Counted from the first letter of the stretch, positions 9,216 through 16,837 are shown. The stretch: DNA of 64,000 bases from Rhodobacteraceae bacterium D3-12 (GCA_025916135.1 CP104793.1:1674001-1738000), one strand, 5' to 3'. The notes: generated by a model from the letters alone, not told the origin. Numbers and translations are program-made.

Positions 9216-10039
9216 GGCGCGCCAAAGCGGTCGATAAAGCGCCAAAGATCGGGCAGCACATCGCTTCGCCAAAGATCGGTGTGATGCCCGCCTTTGACCT
9301 CCCGAAACTGCTTATGAGAGGCGCGGGCGGCGGCATGGATTTGCCGCCCCTGCGCAATCGGGATCAGACTGTCATCCGTGCCATGCAGAACCAAAAGCGG
9401 CGCGGTTAACCGCTTGACCCGGCTCAACGAATCCCACTTGCTTTTCATCCGCTCGATCACCGGCGCAAGCTGGGGGTAGGCGTTGAGCGCGACGGCCCGC
9501 ACCGAGGTGAACGGCGCTTCCAATACTACGGCGGCGGGCTGCACTCCGGCACGGTCCACCGCCGTAAGCGTCACGCCAGTGCCAAGGCTTTCGCCATAGA
9601 TCACCACCGGCGCATCGCCCGTGAACTGGCCGATGCGTTGCAAAATCCGCCCCGCATCAAAGCTCAGCGCCGCCTCATTGGGTTGCCCGCTAGAGCCTGA
9701 CGAGCCGCGATAGGCGGGCGCAACAACGCCGTAGCCGCGCGCCATAAAGCGTTGAAACCGCCCGGCGCGGGCAGCGAGATTGCCGGCATTGCCATGAAAA
9801 TACAGGATGACGGGCTTGCCTTGGCTCGGCTGCGCCACCCAGACAACAAGCTGCTGCCCGCCGCTTTCAAACCGTTCGGCGCGCATCGAAAGGCCGATGT
9901 CGCGCGGCGATACTTCGGTGGGATCAAACGGATAGACCAGCTCGCGTTCGATGCGGTCAAACGCGAACAAGCCGCCAAAGCTGACGGTGAGCAGAAGGGT
10001 GGCGAGTTTGAGCAGGGTCATCACAGGTCTTTCGGTCAT
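9212..10039 (-). CDS. Alpha/beta hydrolase, BEM46/ABHD13-like
   Basis: The 275-residue protein begins with a hydrophobic segment (about 7-26) that may anchor it to the inner membrane, followed by an alpha/beta hydrolase domain. The oxyanion turn is in Y-F-H-G-N-A-G-N, the nucleophile Ser is in Y-G-E-S-L-G, the acid is in H-G-T-D-D-S-L-I-P, and the His is in K-G-G-H-H-T-D. The full set of catalytic residues and the H-G-N-A-G-N pattern fit the BEM46-like group, whose physiological substrate is unknown. A downstream ATG (10021) is an alternative start. Confidence 0.85.
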   Translation of the reverse strand: MTERPVMTLLKLATLLLTVSFGGLFAFDRIERELVYPFDPTEVSPRDIGLSMRAERFESGGQQLVVWVAQPSQGKPVILYFHGNAGNLAARAGRFQRFMARGYGVVAPAYRGSSGSSGQPNEAALSFDAGRILQRIGQFTGDAPVVIYGESLGTGVTLTAVDRAGVQPAAVVLEAPFTSVRAVALNAYPQLAPVIERMKSKWDSLSRVKRLTAPLLVLHGTDDSLIPIAQGRQIHAAARASHKQFREVKGGHHTDLWRSDVLPDLWRFIDRFGAP

Positions 10040-10090
10040 CGCGCGTCTAAAAGGATGCCATGGCCCTTGCCAAATCGCCAGCCCGCCGGA

Positions 10091-10109
10091 CCGGGCAGGC
10101 GCTGCCCGG
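10091..10109. repeat. GC-rich hairpin
   Basis: Perfect 8-bp arms (10091-10098 and 10102-10109) surround a 3-base loop, with further complementary G/C sequence outside. It is about 50 bases upstream of the hydrolase start and resembles the palindromes at 38-116. Confidence 0.5.
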
Positions 10110-10147
10110 CGGCTTACCGGCCTTGCCGCTGGTAGACGCGAGCCGGA

Positions 10148-10277
10148 CCATTGTCAGCCCCTGGGGTGACGATCCAACGACGGTTTCAAAGCGCTTTATC
10201 CCGGCCAAATCTTCCCACAGACCGAATGGCGCACTGCCTTAACCCAATCGTCAGCCCGTGGGAGGGGCTGACAATGG
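10148..10277. repeat. Inverted repeat with 14-bp arms
   Basis: The arms at 10148-10161 and 10264-10277 are exact reverse complements separated by 102 bases. The outer bases GGA and GACC continue the symmetry imperfectly. The layout is like that of the element at 7509-7648, so both may belong to one class. Confidence 0.5.
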
Positions 10278-10300
10278 ACCGGCGGCCTGCGGCCTTTGAT

Positions 10301-10336
10301 CCGGTCCGAAATCCGGTCCGTGATCCGGTCCGAAAG
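10301..10336. repeat. Three tandem 12-bp units
   Basis: Units at 10301-10312, 10313-10324 and 10325-10336 share the core CCGGTCCG and differ in the last four bases. They lie eight bases past the pccR stop codon. Confidence 0.7.
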
Positions 10337-10343
10337 CGCCCCT

Positions 10344-11768
10344 TCACCCCACCTCGTAAGGCAGAACGCCACGCGCATTCGCGTCAATCGTCAAGCGCCG
10401 CTCAAGCGGCGGAACCGAGCGTTGGTGGCATTGCACCCGCTCGCAAATCCGGCAGGAAATGCCAATCGGTTCAAAGCTTTGCCGCTCGCTGACATCCAGA
10501 CCATCGGCATAGATGATCGCATCGGCATGGGTTACCTCACAGCCCAGAGCAATCGCGAAACGGCGCACCGGCGCGCCATAAGAGCCGCCCGGTTTCGACA
10601 CATCCCGCGCAATCGAGATATAGCGCACCCCGTCCGGCGTTTCCGCCAGCTGGCGCAGAAACCGCCCCGGCGTCTCGAACGCCTGATGCACATTCCACAG
10701 CGGACAAGCCCCACCAAAACGGGCAAATTGCAGCCGCGTCGCCGAATGGCGCTTGGTGATCGTGCCGGCCTGATCGACGCGCACGAAAAAGAACGGAATG
10801 CCCTTGGCACCGGGGCGCTGCATCGTGCTCAGCCGGTGGGCGACCTGTTCGATCGACGCCCCGAAATGTTGCGCCAGCCGCTCAAGATCATGGCGCGTTT
10901 CCTGCGCCGCCGCCAGAAACCGGCCATAGGGCATCAAGGCGGCCCCGGCGAAATAATTGGCCAGCCCGATTTTGGCGATGCTGCGGGCCTCGTCGCTTTG
11001 AAACCGCGCCAGATCAAGCGTGGCTTCCAGCAAGGCATCTTGCTTGACCAGCGCCAGTTGCAACAAAAGCTGAAAGGCGCGGGTTTCCGGCGCGGCGCGT
11101 GACGACAGCGTCAACAAACGCGCCGCCGGGTCGAACCGGCGCAGCGCGGGGTCGTCGCTTTCCTGAACCCGAATGCCCTGCGCCCCAAGCGCCCGGCTTG
11201 CCTGTGCCATGATCGCGCCGACGCTTGCATTGGCGCCCGCGCCATTGGCGAAATGCTCGGCGGCGCGATCCACCGCGTCGATGTAATTGTCGCAATAATG
11301 AAAGAAGTCGCGCACCTCGTCCCACGGGCTGGCAAGGCGCGATGCCTCTGGCGTGCGCGCATCCTCGCGGCCAAGGGCCTCGTCCAGACTGGCAAGCCGC
11401 TCATGGGTCTGGCGATAGGCGCGGTGCAATTCCAGAAAAGCCCGCGCCAGCCCCGGCGCATTCGAGGCCGTCAGGCGCAGATCGGCCAAAGGCGGCGGAT
11501 CATCGGCAAACACCGGATCGGCCATCGCCTCGCGCATGTCACTGACAAGACGCTCGCTGTCGCCGCTGGCAAGCTCGGTCACGTCAAAGCCGAACTCCTG
11601 CGCAAGGGCGAGGACCACGGTGGTGCTGACCGGGCGTTTGTTGTTTTCCATCTGGTTGAGGTAGGGCAGGCTCACGCCCAGCTTGGTGGCGAAATCCTTT
11701 TGGGTAAGCCCAAGACGTCGGCGCGTCTCGCGAAGCTTGGCCCCGGCATAGATTTTCGGGTTGGCCAT
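10344..11768 (-). CDS. pccR: ScfR-family transcriptional regulator, PccR type
   Basis: Short-chain fatty acyl-CoA regulators (ScfR) combine an XRE-type helix-turn-helix with a large acyl-CoA-sensing domain. The Rhodobacter member PccR controls propionyl-CoA carboxylase genes. This 474-residue protein has the XRE domain at about 8-65 (L-T-Q-K-D-F-A-T-K-L-G-V-S), the middle DUF2083/IrrE-like region, and a C-terminal Cys cluster (about C439, C442, C447) typical of the family. The ATG at 11768 is used because it begins the helix-turn-helix domain and has GGAG upstream; the longer frame would run through the operator. pccB lies 1.7 kb away beyond an MFS gene. TTTGC boxes before both genes suggest autoregulation and control of pccB. 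Symbol assigned by domain and context. Confidence 0.85.
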   Translation of the reverse strand: MANPKIYAGAKLRETRRRLGLTQKDFATKLGVSLPYLNQMENNKRPVSTTVVLALAQEFGFDVTELASGDSERLVSDMREAMADPVFADDPPPLADLRLTASNAPGLARAFLELHRAYRQTHERLASLDEALGREDARTPEASRLASPWDEVRDFFHYCDNYIDAVDRAAEHFANGAGANASVGAIMAQASRALGAQGIRVQESDDPALRRFDPAARLLTLSSRAAPETRAFQLLLQLALVKQDALLEATLDLARFQSDEARSIAKIGLANYFAGAALMPYGRFLAAAQETRHDLERLAQHFGASIEQVAHRLSTMQRPGAKGIPFFFVRVDQAGTITKRHSATRLQFARFGGACPLWNVHQAFETPGRFLRQLAETPDGVRYISIARDVSKPGGSYGAPVRRFAIALGCEVTHADAIIYADGLDVSERQSFEPIGISCRICERVQCHQRSVPPLERRLTIDANARGVLPYEVG

Positions 11769-11783
11769 GATGTGTCTCCACTT

Positions 11784-11810
11784 GCAAAGCTGCAAACTGC
11801 ATATTGCAAA
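11784..11810 (-). promoter_or_regulatory. TTTGC boxes upstream of pccR
   Basis: Read on the pccR strand, TTTGC words start at 11810, 11796 and 11788. The last two form the pair TTTGC-N3-TTTGC (8-bp phase), the same arrangement as in the two pairs before pccB. The boxes lie 16-42 bases from the pccR start, where binding would block transcription or initiation. PccR of Rhodobacter sphaeroides is reported to bind TTTGCAAA-type repeats, so autoregulation is the natural inference. Confidence 0.65.
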
Positions 11811-11890
11811 TGGATGGTTTTGCATAGCCCCGGCTGCGCAAGCGGGCGCTGCATTAACTTAATGCGCGTTAACCGGTGCGACACGCCCGG

Positions 11891-11923
11891 CAGCCGAGAG
11901 TCAGCCGGATGTCAGCCGGGAGT
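11891..11923 (-). repeat. Three CAGCCGNNNGT units with exact 11-bp phase
   Basis: Units begin at 11891, 11902 and 11913 (listed on the + strand). A degenerate fourth follows at 11924. They lie 123-155 bases upstream of pccR, next to a GTTAAC at 11868-11873. A second copy of the array, in the same orientation to its gene, occurs upstream of pqiA at 52924-52951. One-turn helical spacing suggests a cooperative protein-binding site. Confidence 0.6.
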
Positions 11924-11968
11924 CACCCCCCTGTTTCGGCTCTCGCTCAAAAGGTTAACGCCAGCCGA

Positions 11969-13192
11969 TCAAAGCGCCGCGCCCAGCCGCGCCTCGCGTC
12001 GCATCACCAGCAAGATCGAGATCAACCCCCCGGCCAATGTTGCGGTGATCAGAAACACCAGCGGTGCGTCGCTTGAGGCGCCGACCAACAGCACCCCGGC
12101 CAGCGCCGACAGGGCCGCGCCGCCGCTCAGCATCATCGACCCGCCAAGCCCCGAGGCCGTTCCCGCCAGATGCGGGCGCACCGAAAGCTGCCCCGAGACG
12201 GCGTTGGGAATGCTCATCCCATTGCCGATACCAACCGGCACCATCACCGCGAAAAAGCTGAACGGCGTTTGCAGGCCGGTCAGCGACAGCCAGATCGACA
12301 AGACCATCCCCGACAGCGCCACGATATAGCCCCAAAGCACCATGCGGTTCATGCCGATGCGCTGTGAATAGCGCCCGGCGATATAGTTGCCAAAGAAATA
12401 GCCGATGCCGGGGGCCGCGAAATAAAGACCCAGCTCCTGAGGGCTCAGCCCGAACAGCTCTTTTGCCACAAAGGGCGCCCCGCCGAGATAGGCAAAAAAC
12501 GCCCCGCTCGATAAGGTTGCAGCCATGCTATACCCCCAGAAACGCGGGCTTTTCAGCAGGAAAGGGATCTCGCGGAATTGCTGCCCAAGGGACAAGCCGC
12601 TTGGCCGGGCCGTCTCGCCCAGATCGCCAAGGGCGAGGACAAAAACCGCCAGTCCGGCGGCAAACAGCGCCCAGAAATTCGCGTGCCAGCCATAGTTTTG
12701 TTCAAGGTATCCGCCGATCGCCGGGCCAATCATCGGGATCAGCGACATGCCCATAGAGACATAGGCGATTTTGGCGCTGGCCTGATCCGCCGGGGTGGTG
12801 TCCCGCACCACCGCGCGCCCCAGAACCATCGCCACCGCGACCGATGCCTGTAGCATGCGAAAGGCCAGAAACATCGTCGCGCTGGTCGACCAGATACAGC
12901 CCAAAGTCGCCAGCATATAGATCGCCAACCCTGCAAGGATCACCCGCCGACGCCCCAGATTGTCCGAGATCGGCCCGATCACCAGCTGCAGCAGCGCGTT
13001 GACCAACAGGTAAACCCCGACCGACAGGCTCATCACCGCCGGAGTCGTGTCGAAATACTCGGCCATACCGGGCAGCGACGGCAGGAACAGGTTCATCGAC
13101 AGGGCCGACACGCCGGTCAACGCCACCAAGGTCCCGATCTTTGGCGGGCTGCGGCGGTCAAGAAATTTCGGCGGAGGGAACGGTGTCATCAA
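11969..13192 (-). CDS. MFS multidrug transporter, Bcr/CflA family
   Basis: The 407-residue inner-membrane protein is predicted to have twelve transmembrane helices. It has the drug:H+ antiporter-1 features of Bcr/CflA proteins: an N-terminal L-x-x-L-P-S-L-P-G-M-A motif in helix 1, the G-P-I-S-D-N-L-G-R-R-R motif A between helices 2 and 3, and V-L-G-R-A-V-V-R-D in helix 4. The closest families export drugs such as bicyclomycin or small metabolites; the substrate here is unknown. Two adjacent ATGs (13192, 13189) are possible starts. It lies between pccR and pccB and diverges from pccB over the TTTGC-box promoter, so it may be co-regulated with propionate assimilation. Confidence 0.88.
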   Translation of the reverse strand: MMTPFPPPKFLDRRSPPKIGTLVALTGVSALSMNLFLPSLPGMAEYFDTTPAVMSLSVGVYLLVNALLQLVIGPISDNLGRRRVILAGLAIYMLATLGCIWSTSATMFLAFRMLQASVAVAMVLGRAVVRDTTPADQASAKIAYVSMGMSLIPMIGPAIGGYLEQNYGWHANFWALFAAGLAVFVLALGDLGETARPSGLSLGQQFREIPFLLKSPRFWGYSMAATLSSGAFFAYLGGAPFVAKELFGLSPQELGLYFAAPGIGYFFGNYIAGRYSQRIGMNRMVLWGYIVALSGMVLSIWLSLTGLQTPFSFFAVMVPVGIGNGMSIPNAVSGQLSVRPHLAGTASGLGGSMMLSGGAALSALAGVLLVGASSDAPLVFLITATLAGGLISILLVMRREARLGAAL

Positions 13193-13453
13193 GACTTCTT
13201 AAACTGGTTGCGATACAAAACGTGCAAGGCGACCAAAATGCCACCGATTGCCACTCTGACGCGACTTGATCATCTTATTTTAGGAAGTTCCAGAGGTGGC
13301 GGCGATTTTTGTTAACGCAACAATAACCAGTTTGCGGGTTTGCAGTTAACAGTTGTTAACTTTTCGGAAGTTTGCAAATTTGCGGAAAATCGCTTTCAGG
13401 GGTCAACGCTTGGCCTTATGTTGCACCCAATCGTGCAAGATGAGGGGACCCCC
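13193..13453. promoter_or_regulatory. Divergent promoter region MFS/pccB
   Basis: This 261-base AT-richer spacer separates the divergent MFS and pccB genes. It contains GTTAAC at 13312-13317, the palindrome GTTAAC-N4-GTTAAC at 13345-13360 and two TTTGC pairs described separately. A GAGGGG ribosome site stands ahead of pccB. I do not assign -35/-10 elements. Confidence 0.6.
13331..13383 (+). promoter_or_regulatory. PccR-type operator: TTTGC pairs flanking GTTAAC palindrome
   Basis: TTTGC-N3-TTTGC occurs at 13331-13343 and again at 13371-13383, 40 bases apart. The 16-bp palindrome GTTAAC-N4-GTTAAC lies between them at 13345-13360. The second pair reads TTTGCAAATTTGC, close to the TTTGCAAA words reported for PccR binding in Rhodobacter. 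Position 70-125 bases before pccB suits an activator. Binding is inferred. Confidence 0.65.
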
Positions 13454-14986
13454 ATGAAAGACATTCTTCAGGAGCTTGATGAGCGCCGCGCCGTGGCCCG
13501 CAAAGGCGGTGGTGACAAGCGGATCGAGGCCCAGCACGCCAAGGGCAAGCTGACCGCTCGCGAGCGGATCGAGCTGTTGCTTGACGAGGGCAGCTTTGAA
13601 GAGTTTGACATGTTTGTCACCCATCGCTGCACCGATTTTGGCATGGAAAAACAAAAGCATGCGGGTGATGGCGTGGTCACGGGCTGGGGCACGATCAATG
13701 GTCGCATGGTCTATGTCTTTAGTCAGGATTTCACCGTCTTTGGCGGCTCGCTGTCGGAAACCCACGCCCAGAAGATCTGTAAGATCATGGACATGGCAAT
13801 GCAGAACGGCGCGCCGGTTGTTGGCATCAACGATTCGGGCGGCGCACGTATTCAGGAAGGCGTGGCCAGCCTCGCCGGTTATGCCGACGTGTTCCAGCGC
13901 AACATCATGGCCTCGGGCGTGGTGCCGCAGATTTCCGTGATCATGGGCCCCTGCGCCGGCGGCGCGGTTTACAGCCCGGCGATGACCGACTTTATCTTTA
14001 TGGTCAAAGACTCGTCCTACATGTTCGTGACCGGCCCGGATGTTGTAAAAACCGTGACAAACGAGGTGGTTACCGCCGAAGAGCTGGGCGGGGCAAGCAC
14101 CCACACACGCAAAAGCTCGGTCGCGGATGGGGCGTTTGAAAACGATGTCGAGGCGCTGGCCGAGGTTCGCCGTCTGGTCGATTTCCTGCCGCTCAACAAC
14201 CGCGAGAAACCACCCGTGCGGCCGTTCTTTGACGACCCCGCGCGACGTGATCAGAGCCTTGATACGCTGATCCCCGAAAACGCCAACACGCCTTACGACA
14301 TGAAAGAATTGATCGTAAAGGTGGCGGACGAGGGCGATTTTTACGAAATTCAGGAAGACTTTGCCAAGAACATCATCACCGGGTTTATCCGTATCGAAGG
14401 CCAGACGGTCGGCGTGGTCGGGAACCAGCCGATGGTGCTTGCCGGTTGTCTTGATATCGACAGCTCGCGCAAGGCCGCGCGCTTTGTAAGGTTCTGTGAT
14501 GCCTTTGAAATTCCGATCCTGACCTTTGTTGACGTGCCCGGATTTTTGCCCGGCACAAGTCAGGAATTCGGCGGCGTCATCAAACATGGTGCCAAGCTGC
14601 TCTTTGCCTATGGCGAGGCGACGGTGCCCAAGGTCACGGTGATCACCCGCAAGGCCTATGGCGGTGCCTATGACGTGATGGCGTCCAAGCATCTGCGCGG
14701 CGATTTCAACTATGCCTGGCCCACCGCCGAGATCGCGGTGATGGGGGCCAAGGGCGCGACCGAGATCATCCACCGCGCCGACCTTGGCGATGAGGAAAAG
14801 ATCGCGGCCCATGCGGCGGAGTATGAAAAGAACTTCGCCAACCCGTTCAAGGCGGCCGAGCGGGGCTTTATCGACGAAGTGATCATGCCCCATTCGACCC
14901 GCAAGCGCGTGTCGCGGGCTTTTGCCAGCCTGCGCAACAAGAAGCTGCAGAACCCGTGGAAAAAACACGATAATATCCCGCTTTGA
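13454..14986 (+). CDS. pccB: Propionyl-CoA carboxylase beta subunit (carboxyltransferase)
   Basis: PccB transfers carboxyl groups from carboxybiotin on PccA to propionyl-CoA, giving methylmalonyl-CoA. The 510-residue protein matches the family's normal length. It has the N-terminal carboxyltransferase domain (acyl-CoA oxyanion region [11 protein letters not shown]) and the C-terminal domain with D-V-P-G-F-L-P-G-T and the second oxyanion region A-Y-G-G-A-Y-D-V-M. The ATG at 13454 was chosen over upstream options because it opens with the family N-terminus and has GAGGGG before it; the longer frame would cross the operator. It begins the pcc/mcm gene group, separated from pccA by four short genes. 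PccR control is likely. Confidence 0.97.
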   Translation: MKDILQELDERRAVARKGGGDKRIEAQHAKGKLTARERIELLLDEGSFEEFDMFVTHRCTDFGMEKQKHAGDGVVTGWGTINGRMVYVFSQDFTVFGGSLSETHAQKICKIMDMAMQNGAPVVGINDSGGARIQEGVASLAGYADVFQRNIMASGVVPQISVIMGPCAGGAVYSPAMTDFIFMVKDSSYMFVTGPDVVKTVTNEVVTAEELGGASTHTRKSSVADGAFENDVEALAEVRRLVDFLPLNNREKPPVRPFFDDPARRDQSLDTLIPENANTPYDMKELIVKVADEGDFYEIQEDFAKNIITGFIRIEGQTVGVVGNQPMVLAGCLDIDSSRKAARFVRFCDAFEIPILTFVDVPGFLPGTSQEFGGVIKHGAKLLFAYGEATVPKVTVITRKAYGGAYDVMASKHLRGDFNYAWPTAEIAVMGAKGATEIIHRADLGDEEKIAAHAAEYEKNFANPFKAAERGFIDEVIMPHSTRKRVSRAFASLRNKKLQNPWKKHDNIPL

Positions 14987-14996
14987 GGCGATGTTA

Positions 14997-15494
14997 ATGC
15001 ACCGATTTCCCGCCATAGCCCGCCAGAAATGCGCGGGCCGGACACCCCCGGCCGGAGGAGCCCGCACTTGCGGGGGCTGGGGGGTGTTTGCCTTTGGTTT
15101 GGCGGTGGGCGCGGGGCTGTTCGTCGCGGGGCAGGGCATGGCCGAGGGGGTCTATCCGGTGCCAAAGCTGCCCTCGGGGCTGGCTGTCGAGGTGCTGGAC
15201 AAGTTTCTTGACGTCAAGGCCGACGGCGAGCTGACATTCGGGCGGTTCCGCTTTCTGGCGCCAGAGCTGCCCGACACGGCGGCGATGGCCTATGAGGTGC
15301 GGCTCAAAGACATGGATGTGCTGTGCGCCGACTACGCGCTGCCGCATGTCAAAGTCACACCCGATCCGGTGGACCGGATCGTGATTTCAATCTCGGACAA
15401 GCCGATCAAATTCGGCGAAACCGCGCCCGGCGTGGTGCAGTTTTTTGAGGTTTATCGCATCGAAAACGGTGCCTGTATTTGGGAGGAATTCTGA
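14997..15494 (+). CDS. Small exported protein, DUF6497-like
   Basis: The product is about 165 residues with a hydrophobic stretch near residues 30-48 that could be a signal or anchor, followed by a compact domain (V-P-K-L-P-S-G-L-A-V-E-V ... C-I-W-E-E-F) with two Cys that could pair. It resembles the Rhodobacterales DUF6497 group found beside pccB. Records sometimes label such proteins acetolactate synthase, which nothing here supports. GAGG at 14986-14989 favours the ATG at 14997 over 14991. The N-terminal codons overlap two strong hairpins (about 15031-15090), so the true start could be later. Function unknown. Confidence 0.65.
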   Translation: MHRFPAIARQKCAGRTPPAGGARTCGGWGVFAFGLAVGAGLFVAGQGMAEGVYPVPKLPSGLAVEVLDKFLDVKADGELTFGRFRFLAPELPDTAAMAYEVRLKDMDVLCADYALPHVKVTPDPVDRIVISISDKPIKFGETAPGVVQFFEVYRIENGACIWEEF

Positions 15495-15708
15495 TGCAGC
15501 CACTACATCTTGGGGCGCGACGGGGGGCAGACATGGCGACTGAGGCTTTGGAGTCACAGGCTGTGGGTATGCTTGTGGACAAGTTCCAATTATCCCCTGA
15601 TTCCGATATGTTGCGCCGGAGTGTCCACCCTTGGGCGCTTACCTCGTACGAGGGGCAGGATGGGTTTCAAAGCCCGGAACTGTCCGAACATAGAGACAGG
15701 AGAAACAG

Positions 15709-15849
15709 ATGTCGAAAGCCATCAAGAGCATTCTGGCGCTCGGCCTTGCAGCCTTCGTGGTTGCCTGCGCCCAGCAGGAAGAAGAATTTGTCGTGGTCGA
15801 CCCAGAGCCGATCTCGACTGAGCCGGTTTACACCGGCAAATACAAGTAA
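15709..15849 (+). CDS. 46-residue lipoprotein of the pcc cluster
   Basis: A short gene with an ideal ribosome site (AGGAG, eight bases upstream) encodes 46 residues. It has a basic N-terminus (S-K-A-I-K-S), a hydrophobic core, and a lipobox-like F-V-V-A-C with Cys at position 20. The mature peptide is very short and acidic (Q-Q-E-E-E-F-V-V-V-D) and ends G-K-Y-K. The codon pattern is that of a real gene. After acylation the mature product would be only about 27 residues, a membrane-tethered peptide. A strong GC hairpin follows the stop. Function unknown; the pcc position suggests nothing specific. Confidence 0.72.
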   Translation: MSKAIKSILALGLAAFVVACAQQEEEFVVVDPEPISTEPVYTGKYK

Positions 15850-15858
15850 CGACCGGAC

Positions 15859-15882
15859 GGGGCGGGACCAAGCGCCCGCCCC
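15859..15882. terminator. Hairpin after the 46-residue lipoprotein
   Basis: An 8-bp perfect all-GC stem (15859-15866 with 15875-15882) stands ten bases after the stop codon. There is no T run, so it may be a weak terminator or an mRNA-stabilising hairpin. Confidence 0.5.
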
Positions 15883-15921
15883 GACCATCCGCCTTTGCCC
15901 CATGCGTTCGGGGGGCAAATC

Positions 15922-16290
15922 ATGCTAAAGCATCGCGGCTTTCCCGGACGTCTTACCGGTACAGATTATCAATTCACCATCCGGCGGGCCAACCCGCGCG
16001 GTGTGACGGCGATCACCGAGCGCGAACGCTATCGTGACCGCCGCCCGGCCGACAAACGCGCCGATCAGGCGTTTCTGGCCGCCCTGTGGGAGCATTTTGG
16101 CGAAGAAGTGTTCGAGCGCGGCAATCTGGACGCCGGGCGCATCAGCTGGCTGTTTGAGCGCGAGGTGGTGCCCGCCGAAGACCCGTTTGACCCTGCAAGC
16201 TATGACGCGCTGTTGCGGCTTGATGTCGAGGTGGCGCGGCGGAACTTCCCGGATGTGTTTTCAGGTGATTTCGACGAGGGGTCGGCATGA
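15922..16290 (+). CDS. Conserved-looking hypothetical protein
   Basis: The 122-residue charged soluble protein has no signal peptide. Its N-terminus (M-L-K-H-R-G-F-P-G-R-L-T-G-T-D-Y) is followed by an Arg-rich middle and an acidic C-terminus (F-S-G-D-F-D-E-G-S-A). The ATG at 15922 is the first ATG in frame. I do not recognise the family. It lies between pccB and pccA on the same strand, and its codon use looks like its neighbours'. Confidence 0.6.
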   Translation: MLKHRGFPGRLTGTDYQFTIRRANPRGVTAITERERYRDRRPADKRADQAFLAALWEHFGEEVFERGNLDAGRISWLFEREVVPAEDPFDPASYDALLRLDVEVARRNFPDVFSGDFDEGSA

Positions 16291-16299
16291 TTTCGCTTG

Positions 16300-16491
16300 G
16301 AGATATGAAAACTAAGCGAGTCCGCGCCCATTTTTCGCCTATACGGCGAGTGGGCTTGGAAACAGGTCATCTGCGAGACAGAGTAAGGAACGTAGTGGCG
16401 GTCCCATGTGGGGCCGAGACGCATTGTCTGAACCGTTACCCTTCCCCTAAGGGGCGGACTGGTAGTCCCCAAGGCCGTCCGCCCCATTTTT
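16300..16491 (+). ncRNA. Putative structured RNA ending in an intrinsic terminator
   Basis: A 337-base gene-free stretch (16291-16627) contains several successive hairpins: about 16324-16352 (CCCA...TGGG with an inner CGCC/GGCG stem), about 16398-16415 (GGTCCC/GGGGCC), and about 16419-16432. They end in a strong terminator with six T residues. No frame here looks coding. This could be a small regulatory RNA or a long 3' leader fold of the preceding transcript. It does not match the 6S, SRP, tmRNA, RNase P or cobalamin-riboswitch signatures that I can recognise. The 5' end is a guess. Confidence 0.4.
16451..16491 (+). terminator. Strong intrinsic terminator
   Basis: Perfect 9-bp GC arms (16451-16459 and 16477-16485) are followed by A and six T. 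This ends transcription before the next lipoprotein gene, whose own promoter would then be needed. Confidence 0.85.
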
Positions 16492-16627
16492 TCGTCCAGA
16501 CTCCAATGTGTTGCATGATTCGGCGAACTACTGCCAATGTGCCGGATTCACGAAAATTTTTCTTTCCATGGAACGATAAAGCGGTCATTTCGTTAAGTAT
16601 AAGAAGAACGAAAAGAGGCACTTTATC

Positions 16628-16837
16628 ATGCGAACACCACTCACGGTCCGGCTCCTTGCCCTTGCATCGCTCGGGTTTGTGGCCGCATGCGGCGATACCG
16701 CAGTTGAACAGGCGCTCATGGGCGGCGGAGCCGGCGGCGCGGCGTCGCTCCTGCTCGATGGCAATGTCGCAACCGGCGTCGTCGTCGGCGCGGCGGCCAA
16801 TGTCGCCTATTGCCAGAAATACCCGACGCGCTGCTGA
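16628..16837 (+). CDS. Small lipoprotein with Gly/Ala-rich core
   Basis: The 69-residue protein has a basic start (M-R-T-P-L-T-V-R), a hydrophobic segment and the lipobox-like F-V-A-A-C (Cys21). A Gly/Ala-rich stretch (M-G-G-G-A-G-G-A-A) and the end C-Q-K-Y-P-T-R-C follow. The Gly-rich hydrophobic middle is reminiscent of small glycine-zipper envelope lipoproteins. The gene has an AT-rich upstream region after one terminator and is closed by another, so it is probably a single-gene transcript. Function unknown. Confidence 0.75.
   Translation: MRTPLTVRLLALASLGFVAACGDTAVEQALMGGGAGGAASLLLDGNVATGVVVGAAANVAYCQKYPTRC

Larger units (their letters stand above)
10040..10343. other. Repeat-rich spacer between hydrolase and pccR
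   Basis: No gene is supported. The stretch contains a strong hairpin (10091-10109), a pair of 14-bp complementary arms (10148-10161 and 10264-10277) and three tandem 12-bp units (10301-10336). Short frames here translate the tandem units into repeated D-R-I and similar words, and I do not regard them as genes. Confidence 0.6.

Noticed and set aside
10196-10387. 63-codon minus-strand frame with repeated D-R-I words
   Set aside because: The repeated words come from the 12-bp tandem DNA units, so this is a repeat artefact, not a gene.
13403-15139. 578-codon open frame on the minus strand opposite pccB
   Set aside because: It mirrors the codons of a strongly conserved gene and has no family similarity that I recognise.
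15494-15928. Open frame starting TGATG at the end of the DUF6497-like gene, with GGAGG upstream
   Set aside because: It overlaps the better-supported 46-residue lipoprotein in another frame, has an unconvincing Ser/Arg-rich composition, and its ribosome site is inside conserved codons of the preceding gene.
16300-16491. Known RNA families (6S, SRP, tmRNA, RNase P, cobalamin riboswitch) for the structured stretch
   Set aside because: None of their signature motifs could be matched by eye, including the cobalamin B12 box, although a B12-dependent enzyme is encoded nearby.
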